Shown here piece by piece: positions 51,850 through 58,640 of a DNA stretch of 64,000 nt. Position 1 is the first letter of the stretch. Each line of letters starts with the position of its first letter. Where the stretch lies: positions 620,001-684,000 of the forward strand of contig NZ_JACWAB010000001.1 in the NCBI RefSeq assembly GCF_020483305.1, written 5' to 3'. This stretch comes from Arthrobacter sp. UM1 (lineage in GTDB: Bacteria > Actinomycetota > Actinomycetes > Actinomycetales > Micrococcaceae). Position numbers and translations under genes: made by a program. The notes below the pieces were generated by a model. That model did no database searches. It was not told the DNA's origin and saw only the letters and a list, made by a program, of their open reading frames with translations.

Positions 51850-53460
51850 TCAGGCCTCGTCGGCGGCGCCGCCCAGCGGCCGCTGCTTGACGAGGCGCAG
51901 CCATCGCTCCGGGTCCGCCCCCGCAGAGGGGTCCGCGGGCTTCGGCCCGCCCTCGTAGCCGAGGCTCTCGAAGAGGCGGCGCGAGGCGGGGTTGGACTCC
52001 AGCATCTCCGCCACGAGCTCGAGCGGCTCGCCGCGCCGGGCCGCAAAGCTCCGCTCGGCCTCCTGCAGCACCGCCCCGGCCATGCCCTGGCCGCGCAGAG
52101 AGGGCGCGACCGTGATGGAGACCTCCCAGGACTCGGGGACTTCGCCCCTGGACTCGGAGGCGCCCGTCTGCCCGGGCGCCTGCGCCTCGGAGGGCTCCCC
52201 GAGGCGGTCGAAGCGCACGGTGGCCACAGGCTCTCCGCAGCGCTGCACGATCCACAGGCTCCGGTCCTGGCGGGCAAGCGTGGCCGCGAGCCAGTCCACG
52301 TGCGAGTCCCAGTCCAGCTCCCCCTTGGAGCGGCTGACCGCGCGGACCGACTCGTCGTTGCGCCACTCGTAGAGCACGGAGGCGTCGTCGAGCGTGGCCG
52401 GACGGGCCGTCATGTCCTCCGCACGGGCGGCGAGGGACTCGGCCCACACGGCGACGATCCGCTCGCCGCCGCGGCCGTCCACGAGGGCCCGGCCGCGATC
52501 CGCCATCGCCTCCCGGGCCGGACGGTCCGCGGCGATGCGCCGCAGGGCCTCGACGGCCCGGCTGCGCTCGGGCTCGGGAAGGTCTGCCGGGGCCAGGGGG
52601 TCTACGCCGAGTCCGGCCACGGAGCCGAGCCCCGCGGCCATGCCGCTGCCGACGGCGAACGAGTAGTTCTCGGTCTGGTTCTCCACGAGCTGCACGAGCG
52701 CCGTCGGGACGCCCAGCGCCGCGAGCTCCCACATCGTGGTGCCCGAGCCGGAGACCACGAGGTCCATGTGCGCGAACGAGCGGGCGATGCCCGGGCCCGG
52801 CTTGACCACGACGGCGTCCCCGGCGTCCAGGTCCTCGTGGGAGGACACGACGGTGGTCGAGGCCGGGACGCCGGCCTCCTTCCACCATCGGGCCACACGG
52901 GACGTCATGTTGCGCGCGTCCGTGCCGCCCATGACGATGAGGACGCGCAGCGGCGCGCCGTCGTCGGCCTCCTCCCGGCGCTGAAGGGCGACGGGCAGGT
53001 CCGCGAGGATCTCGCGGCGCAGCGCGATGGCGCCGACTCCGCGGAGGAGGCGGTGCGAGGAGTCCCACGGTCGCAGCACGCGCTCGGCCCCCGCCGAGGG
53101 GTCGACGACGACGTCCGCGGACCGGCGCCCCCACGTGCCGTCCTCCACGTTGGAGAGGAGGATGCCGCGGGCGGAGAGCTCGTCCCGCAGGGCGCCCTGG
53201 TCCTCGTAGGAGTCCACGTGGACCACGTCGGCCCGGCGCTCGGCCGCCCACTCGGCGACCTCCACCGGGTCGATCGTCTCCGGGACGGTCAGCTCGAACG
53301 CGTGGTCCGAGAGGAGCTGGCGCCCCACCTCGGACTCGATGCGCGCGAGGAACTCGACCGTGTGTCCGGCCGCCACCGCGGCGTCTGCCACGGAGACGGC
53401 CCTGAACACGTGTCCCAGGCCCTGCTTCTTGGTCGAATCGCAACGGAAGACGACGTGCAT
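51850..53460 (-). CDS. pseG/pseH: PseG-PseH fusion: nucleotide-sugar hydrolase plus N-acetyltransferase
   Basis: A 536-residue two-domain protein. Residues 1-349 are PseG: a GT-B-like UDP-sugar hydrolase beginning VVFRCDSTKKQGLGHVFR with His17 in the conserved GxGHxxR motif, and VIMGGTDARNMT and GSGTTMWELAALGVP later. Residues 350-about 535 are a GNAT acetyltransferase equivalent to PseH, with motif A VAPSLRGQGMAGAVL and SNPASRRLFESLGY; an acidic Gly/Ser/Pro insertion lies in it. The GNAT would acetylate C4 and the PseG half then remove UDP: consecutive steps in one chain. GAGGAGGAG lies upstream of the ATG; the frame stays open further upstream without similarity. Confidence 0.9.
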   Translation of the reverse strand: MHVVFRCDSTKKQGLGHVFRAVSVADAAVAAGHTVEFLARIESEVGRQLLSDHAFELTVPETIDPVEVAEWAAERRADVVHVDSYEDQGALRDELSARGILLSNVEDGTWGRRSADVVVDPSAGAERVLRPWDSSHRLLRGVGAIALRREILADLPVALQRREEADDGAPLRVLIVMGGTDARNMTSRVARWWKEAGVPASTTVVSSHEDLDAGDAVVVKPGPGIARSFAHMDLVVSGSGTTMWELAALGVPTALVQLVENQTENYSFAVGSGMAAGLGSVAGLGVDPLAPADLPEPERSRAVEALRRIAADRPAREAMADRGRALVDGRGGERIVAVWAESLAARAEDMTARPATLDDASVLYEWRNDESVRAVSRSKGELDWDSHVDWLAATLARQDRSLWIVQRCGEPVATVRFDRLGEPSEAQAPGQTGASESRGEVPESWEVSITVAPSLRGQGMAGAVLQEAERSFAARRGEPLELVAEMLESNPASRRLFESLGYEGGPKPADPSAGADPERWLRLVKQRPLGGAADEA

Positions 53461-53489
53461 GCGGCGGCTCTCCTCCTCGGACCTGCCGG

Positions 53490-54272
53490 TCAGCCCGCGG
53501 TGAGGGGCTTCTGCTCGATGTGCGCGTTGAGGGCCACGATGTCCGGGTTCTCCTCGAGGACGTGCAGGATGCCGCGCCACGAGGGGATCTCGGTGCCGAT
53601 GTGCGCCACCACCGCGTCGAGGAGCTGGGCGTCCTCGTCCGTGTCGAGGGTGACGCGGAAGTGGTTGTAGGTCGGCGTGAACGTGAGCGAGCCCCGAACG
53701 AAGGGCGAGCCCTCCTCGTACACCGCGCTCGTGACGTGGGCCCGGTGGTGCGGCTCGGTGCGCTCGTCCGCCTTGAGCAGCGCCGAGGAGCGCACGAGCT
53801 CCACGTCGAGGCCGCGGGGCAGGGAGCGCTGCTGCGTCGTCGAGACGTAGTCCACGGCCTGGTCCTGCCGCCAGATGGAGACCACCTGGGAGATGACCTG
53901 CGGGTCGAGGAGCGGGCAGTCCGCCGTGAGGCGCACGATCGCGTCCGCGTTGGTCATGCGGGCGGCCAGGAGGAAGCGCGAGAGCACGTCGTCCTCCGAG
54001 CCGCGGATGACGCGGACGCCGTACTCGTCGGCGAAGTCCTCGATGAGGTCGTCGTCCGGAGAGTCCGAGGTGGCGATGACCACCTCGTTGATGCCCTGCG
54101 CGGCCCGGGCCGCACGCAGCACCCACGCGAGCACCGGCATGCCGCCGAGGTCCCGGAGGACCTTGGCGCGCAGCCGGGTCGAGCCCACGCGGGCCTGGAT
54201 GACGGCCACCACGCGGGGAGCCTCGGCGATGTTGATGCGCTTGATCTGCTGCGTGTTGAGGTCGTAGCTCAT
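53490..54272 (-). CDS. pseF: CMP-pseudaminic acid synthetase, SpsF-type
   Basis: A 260-residue nucleotidyltransferase of the SpsF type: VVAVIQARVGSTRLRAKVLRDLGGMPVLAW in pieces (21-50), VIATSDSPDDDLIEDFA, VRLTADCPLLDP (substrate/metal region) and VTLDTDED. It would use CTP to activate pseudaminic acid as CMP-Pse. SpsF is the form used in Bacillus spore-coat sps operons rather than the NeuA-like PseF of Campylobacter. An N-terminal extension of about 20 residues precedes the domain. ATG overlaps the pseC stop by four bases. A 29-base gap leads to pseG-pseH. Confidence 0.86.
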   Translation of the reverse strand: MSYDLNTQQIKRINIAEAPRVVAVIQARVGSTRLRAKVLRDLGGMPVLAWVLRAARAAQGINEVVIATSDSPDDDLIEDFADEYGVRVIRGSEDDVLSRFLLAARMTNADAIVRLTADCPLLDPQVISQVVSIWRQDQAVDYVSTTQQRSLPRGLDVELVRSSALLKADERTEPHHRAHVTSAVYEEGSPFVRGSLTFTPTYNHFRVTLDTDEDAQLLDAVVAHIGTEIPSWRGILHVLEENPDIVALNAHIEQKPLTAG

Positions 54273-55396
54273 TCGCCGACGATCTCCAGCACGTTCTCGA
54301 TCACCATGTCCGCCTGGCTGTCCGTCAGCGTCGCGAACAGCGGGAGGCTGATCTCCTGACGGTAGAACTGCTCCGCGTTGGGGCACATGCCGCGCTTGTA
54401 GCCCATGTCCTCGAAGACCGGGTGCCAGTAGCTCGGGATGTAGTTGACCTGCACGCCGATGCCCCGGTTCCGCAGCTCCTCGAAGATCGCGCGGCGGCGC
54501 TCGGCCTCCACGCGCAGCGGGTAGAGGTGCCACATGGGCGAGGCCCCCTCCTTGACGCCCGGGAGCGTCAGGTTCGGGTTGCCCTGGAAGGCCGCGTTGT
54601 AGCGGTCGTGGATCTCCTGCCGCCGGGCCTTGTAGGCCCCGAGGCGGGCGATCTGGCTCGTCCCGAGCGCGCAGAGGACGTCCGGGAGACGGTAGTTCAG
54701 CCCGAACTCGTGGACCTCCTGGTGCCACGGCCCCTCGTCCGGCATCCGCATCTTCTCCCGGTCCCGGACGAGTCCGAGCCCCTTGAAGTTGCGGGCGCGG
54801 GCGGCCAGGTCCTCCCGCGGGGTCACGACGGCGCCGCCCTCCGCGGTGGTCAGGTTCTTCGTGGGGAAGAACGAGAAGGTCGTGAGGTCCGCGAGCTGTC
54901 CCACAGGGACCCCGTTCAGCGTCGAGCCGATGGAGTGCGCCGCGTCCTCCACGTAGAGAGCGCCCGCCTCCTTCGCGATCCGCTGGAACTCCGGGGCGTC
55001 CACGGGGTGGCCCGCGTAGTCGACGGCGGCGATCGCCGTGGTCTTCGGCGTCACGGCCGCCTCAGCGGCCTTCGGGTCGAGGTTGCCGGTCTCCGGGTCG
55101 ATGTCCGCGAAGACGATCTTCGCGCCGTGCTGGCACGCCGTCGACTGGGTCGCGACGAACGTCATCGGCGTGGAGACGACCTCGTCCCCCGGGCGGATGC
55201 CCGCGGCGGCGTAGGCCGTGTGCAGCGCTGCGGTGCCGCTCGTGACAGCGGTGGCGTGCGCCCCGCCGGCGGCCTCGGAGATGGCGGACTCGAACTTCGC
55301 GACCTCGGGGCCCGTCGTCAGCCAGTCGCTCTTCAGCGCGGCGACGACGGCCTCGACGTCCTCGGGCTCGATGTCCTGGCGGCCGTAGGGAAGCAT
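54269..55396 (-). CDS. pseC: UDP-4-amino-4,6-dideoxy-N-acetyl-beta-L-altrosamine transaminase
   Basis: A 375-residue PLP aminotransferase of the DegT/DnrJ/EryC1 family. SDWLTTGPEVAKFE (23-36), VTSGTAALHTAYAAAGI, VEDAAHSIGS (149-158) and the PLP-binding FSFFPTKNLTTAEGG (Lys180) are intact; NYRLPDVLCALG is typical of PseC. It aminates the 4-keto sugar made by PseB. It starts five bases after the pseB stop without a clear ribosome-binding site, so translation is likely coupled. Confidence 0.94.
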   Translation of the reverse strand: MLPYGRQDIEPEDVEAVVAALKSDWLTTGPEVAKFESAISEAAGGAHATAVTSGTAALHTAYAAAGIRPGDEVVSTPMTFVATQSTACQHGAKIVFADIDPETGNLDPKAAEAAVTPKTTAIAAVDYAGHPVDAPEFQRIAKEAGALYVEDAAHSIGSTLNGVPVGQLADLTTFSFFPTKNLTTAEGGAVVTPREDLAARARNFKGLGLVRDREKMRMPDEGPWHQEVHEFGLNYRLPDVLCALGTSQIARLGAYKARRQEIHDRYNAAFQGNPNLTLPGVKEGASPMWHLYPLRVEAERRRAIFEELRNRGIGVQVNYIPSYWHPVFEDMGYKRGMCPNAEQFYRQEISLPLFATLTDSQADMVIENVLEIVGE

Positions 55397-55401
55397 GCGG
55401 C

Positions 55402-56388
55402 TCAGAGCCCTTCGGCTGCGAACATCTCGCGCAGCTTCTCGACGGAGAGGAAGACCTCGTTGTCGTCGGAGGAGTAGCTCCAGCCGTCCGTGACGAGCTC
55501 GGCTCCCTCGGGGCGCTCGTAGCCCCAGCCCTCGAGATGGGGCTCGACGATGTAGCGGTCCCCCACGGAGACGGTGCGCCGCGAGTCGTCCGCCGCGATC
55601 ATCTCCTCGTGGAGCTTCTCGCCCGGGCGGATGCCGATCTCGTGGACCTTGGCGTTCTCGTCGACGGCCTTCGCGAGGTCGTGGATCCGGATCGAGGGGA
55701 TCTTCGGGACGTAGAGCTCGCCGCCCTGCATGATCTCGAAGGAGTCGAGGACGAACTTCACGGCCTGCTCGATCGTGATCCAGAAGCGGGTCATGCGGTG
55801 GTCCGTGATGCCGAGCGACTCGCCGCGGGCGGCCATCGCCTTCCACTTCGGGACGATCGAGCCGCGGGAGCCCATGACGTTGCCGTAGCGGACCACGCAG
55901 AAGCGGGTGTCGTAGGCGGCTGCGTAGTGGTTGCCCGAGATGAAGAGGCGGTCGGCGCAGAGCTTGGTGGCGCCGTAGAGGTTGACCGGGCTCGAGGCCT
56001 TGTCCGTGGAGAGGGCCACGACCTTCTTCACGCCCTGGTCGATCGCGGCGTCGATGACGTTCTGCGAGCCGCGGACGTTCGTCTCGACGAACTCGAACGG
56101 GTTGTACTCCGCCGTGTCGACCTGCTTCAGCGCCGCGGCGTGGATGACGTAGTCCACCTTGTGGAAAGCGCGGTTCAGGCGGTGACGGTCGCGGATGTCG
56201 CCGATGAACCAGCGCAGACGCGGGTCGTCGCCGAACATGTTCCGCACCTCGAACTGCTTGAGCTCGTCACGGCTGAAGATCGCAAGCCGCCGCGGGTTGT
56301 GGTTGGCCAGGATCTCCTTGATGAGAGCCTTGCCGAGCGAACCCGTGCCGCCCGTGATCAAAATCGATGCACCGTCCAGGAGGGACAT
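55402..56388 (-). CDS. pseB: UDP-N-acetylglucosamine 4,6-dehydratase (inverting)
   Basis: A 328-residue short-chain dehydrogenase of the FlaA1/PseB type. TGGTGSLG (12-19) binds NADP; the STDKASSP segment (127-134) with the Asp-Lys pair and Tyr138-xxx-Lys142 are the catalytic residues of inverting dehydratases, and RYGNVMGSRGSIVP and DHRMTRFWIT fit. It converts UDP-GlcNAc to the L-arabino 4-keto-6-deoxy sugar, the first committed step to pseudaminic acid. ATG has GAGGTGAG upstream. It begins the pseB-pseC-pseF-pseG/pseH operon; the 145 bases to the preceding stop hold its promoter, which was not pinpointed. Confidence 0.95.
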   Translation of the reverse strand: MSLLDGASILITGGTGSLGKALIKEILANHNPRRLAIFSRDELKQFEVRNMFGDDPRLRWFIGDIRDRHRLNRAFHKVDYVIHAAALKQVDTAEYNPFEFVETNVRGSQNVIDAAIDQGVKKVVALSTDKASSPVNLYGATKLCADRLFISGNHYAAAYDTRFCVVRYGNVMGSRGSIVPKWKAMAARGESLGITDHRMTRFWITIEQAVKFVLDSFEIMQGGELYVPKIPSIRIHDLAKAVDENAKVHEIGIRPGEKLHEEMIAADDSRRTVSVGDRYIVEPHLEGWGYERPEGAELVTDGWSYSSDDNEVFLSVEKLREMFAAEGL

Positions 56389-56533
56389 GCGCTCACCTCT
56401 GCCTTCGTGTCTTTCAGATGGGGAAACGGCTCGTCTCGCTCGTCCGCGGAGGACTGCCACGAAGGCGTGTCGCGCAGGGCTGAGAGAGGAGCCAGAGCTC
56501 TTGCCAGACTAACAGCGTCCGGTCAGAGCGTGG

Positions 56534-57430
56534 TCAGGGTCGGACGACGTGGCCGGCCAGCGCCCGCAGGCCCGGCCACATCTTCTTGGAGACGACCTTC
56601 GGCAGCAGCGAGGCCGCGTTGAGCCGGGACGTCACGTGGATGCGAGCGGCGCGCGCCGCCGAGGTCCATCCGAGCGCGGTGAACTCGCGCACCTTCTCGT
56701 CGAAGAACCTGCGCTCCTCGACGAACCGGCGGCCGTCGAGCGCGCGGACCGAGCTGTCCGACTCGCGGTGGCGCCGGTACTGGAAGCACACCGTGTCCGT
56801 GACGAACATCCGGCCGCCGTCCATGATGATGTCGAGTGCCAGGGCGAGGTCCTGGACGACGTCGTAGCCCTGGCGGAAGTTGTGCTTCTTCAGGGCGGAC
56901 GAGCGCCACGCAACGGACGGGAAGTACAGCCAGTTGCCGTCGATGAGGTTCGCGGCCAGCGGCTCGCCCTCGACGACGGCCTGTGAGGAACGCCCCACGA
57001 GGGCCCGGCGCATGCCGGCCTTGATGCGGTCCACGAGCGGGAGGTAGACGCGGCCGTGCTCGTCGATGACCTCGATGCCGGGCTGGACGATGTCGATCGA
57101 GGGGTCCTCGAAGCCGCGGCGCACCGTCTCGAGGTAGTTCGGCTTCATGATGTCGTCCGCGCCCATGACCACGGCGATCTCGTGCTGGATGAGGCCCACG
57201 CACTTGCGGTAGTTGCCGTTCGCGCCGAGGTTCGTCTCGTTGCGGTGGTAGACCACGCGGCTGTCCCGCGAGGTCAGCTCGTCGAAGTACGCCGGGAGCG
57301 ACTCGTCCGGGTAGCCGTCGTCGACGATCGTCAGCGTGAAGTCGGTGTCCGTCTGGGCGAGGACGGACTCGACGGCGGCCTTCATCATGGCGACGTCCCC
57401 GTAGTACGGGAACATGACGTCAATGGTCAC
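56534..57430 (-). CDS. Family 2 glycosyltransferase
   Basis: A 298-residue GT-A enzyme. VMFPYYGDVAMMKAAVESVLAQT (5-27) and TIVDDGYPDES begin the nucleotide-sugar domain; VVMGADDIMKPNYL carries the metal-binding DxD-like ADD. It adds a sugar to a cell-surface glycan; donor and acceptor are unknown. The start codon is GTG with AGAGAAG upstream. It lies just upstream of pseB on the same strand and may be cotranscribed. Confidence 0.88.
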   Translation of the reverse strand: MTIDVMFPYYGDVAMMKAAVESVLAQTDTDFTLTIVDDGYPDESLPAYFDELTSRDSRVVYHRNETNLGANGNYRKCVGLIQHEIAVVMGADDIMKPNYLETVRRGFEDPSIDIVQPGIEVIDEHGRVYLPLVDRIKAGMRRALVGRSSQAVVEGEPLAANLIDGNWLYFPSVAWRSSALKKHNFRQGYDVVQDLALALDIIMDGGRMFVTDTVCFQYRRHRESDSSVRALDGRRFVEERRFFDEKVREFTALGWTSAARAARIHVTSRLNAASLLPKVVSKKMWPGLRALAGHVVRP

Positions 57431-57490
57431 GCGCTTCTCTTTTCGTGGTCGGGAAACGGTCGGACTTCTGCCCCGGCGGTGTGCCGCGGG

Positions 57491-57838
57491 CTACTCCTCG
57501 AGCCAGGGCTTGCGCGCCTCCTTGAGCGCGATCCTGCGGGAGAGCTTGGTGAGGGCCACCTCCTGCGCCCGGAAGCGCTGGTAGGTGGACGCCATGAAGA
57601 TGAGGAAGGTGACGATGAACCCGTAGAGGACGAGGTCCGTGCCGCGGCCGATGCCGAGCCAGCTCGCGACCGTCTGCAGGAGCTTCGGGAAGAAGATGGA
57701 GACGACGGCGGCGAGCGCGAAGAGCATCGTCATCATCCGCCGGATGGCCATGTGGCGGGCGTTGGAGGACCCGCGCATGAGGACGAAGGAGAGGAAGATG
57801 ACACCCGTGACGAGGATGAGCTGGACGACGATCTGCAT
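57491..57838 (-). CDS. DUF2304 membrane protein
   Basis: A 115-residue protein with three hydrophobic helices at about 3-20, 35-57 and 68-84 and a basic C-terminus (RRIALKEARKPWLEE). It matches the small DUF2304 family, almost always encoded next to a dolichyl-phosphate-sugar-synthase-like GT2, as here (the GT2 stop is three bases upstream). It probably assists membrane attachment or transfer by that enzyme. The molecular role is unproven. Confidence 0.85.
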   Translation of the reverse strand: MQIVVQLILVTGVIFLSFVLMRGSSNARHMAIRRMMTMLFALAAVVSIFFPKLLQTVASWLGIGRGTDLVLYGFIVTFLIFMASTYQRFRAQEVALTKLSRRIALKEARKPWLEE

Positions 57839-57841
57839 GGA

Positions 57842-58528
57842 TTACCTCAAGAAGAGCTCGGCCAGGATGTTGACGGAGTTCAACAGGGACTGCCCCTTGG
57901 CCTTCGAGTAGTCGGTGTAGATGATCTCCACGGGGTGCTCCACCCAGCGCGGCTTCATCTCGGCGAGCTGGTGGACCAGCTCGGAGGCGTGCGCCATCCG
58001 GTTCTGCGTCAGGTTGAGCCGGCTCACGACGTCGCGGTTGATGGCCCGCAGCCCGTTGTGGGCGTCCGTCAGGTTCATGCCCGTGGCCATGCGGCTCTGC
58101 AGCGCCGCCGTCTTGAGGACCAGGCGCTTCATCGGGGCGAGCTTGGTGCGGGAGTCGAGGAAGCGGGATCCGAGCACCACGTCCGCCTCGCCGGAGTCGA
58201 TGCGCTCCACCATGGCGAGCGCGTCCTCGAGGCGGTGCTGGCCGTCCGCGTCGAACGTCACCACCGAGGTCATGTTCGGGTCCTCCAGGGCATAGGACAT
58301 GCCCGTCTGCAGCGCCGCACCCTGGCCGAGGTTGATGGGGTGCTGGACCACGACGGCGCCGGCTGCGGCGGCGATCTCCTGGGAGCCGTCCGAGCTGCCG
58401 TCGTCCACGCAGACCACGTGGGGGAACTGAGGCAGGATGTGACGGATCACGTCACCCACGACCGATGCCTCGTTGTACATCGGGATCACAATCCACGCAC
58501 GACTCACAGATTCGAGTATTCCATACAT
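57842..58528 (-). CDS. Polyprenyl-phosphate glycosyltransferase (DPM1-like GT2)
   Basis: A 228-residue GT2 without transmembrane helices. AWIVIPMYNEASVVGDVI (11-28), VVCVDDGSSDGS, NLGQGAALQTG and FDADGQH (DAD metal site) are typical of dolichol-phosphate mannose/glucose synthase-like enzymes. It likely charges a polyprenyl phosphate with a sugar for use by a membrane GT-C enzyme; the DUF2304 gene follows and a large membrane protein gene is divergent. The ATG is only one base after AGGAGG, which is unusually close; GTG at 58507 is an alternative start. Confidence 0.88.
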   Translation of the reverse strand: MYGILESVSRAWIVIPMYNEASVVGDVIRHILPQFPHVVCVDDGSSDGSQEIAAAAGAVVVQHPINLGQGAALQTGMSYALEDPNMTSVVTFDADGQHRLEDALAMVERIDSGEADVVLGSRFLDSRTKLAPMKRLVLKTAALQSRMATGMNLTDAHNGLRAINRDVVSRLNLTQNRMAHASELVHQLAEMKPRWVEHPVEIIYTDYSKAKGQSLLNSVNILAELFLR

Positions 58529-58622
58529 GCCTCCTGGGACTCCGGTGCGGACACGGGCGCCCCCGCGAATCGTGACCCACGTGGCATAGAGTTGAAGGAA
58601 GCCTTTCCGTCTCCGAAGAAGA

Positions 58623-58640
58623 ATGAGCGAGCGTCGATGA
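58623..58640 (+). other. Five-codon upstream reading frame
   Basis: ATG AGC GAG CGT CGA TGA (MSERR) has GAAGAAGA just before it, and its TGA overlaps the ATG of the next gene (ATGA). It could act as a translational coupler. Expression is not shown. Confidence 0.35.
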
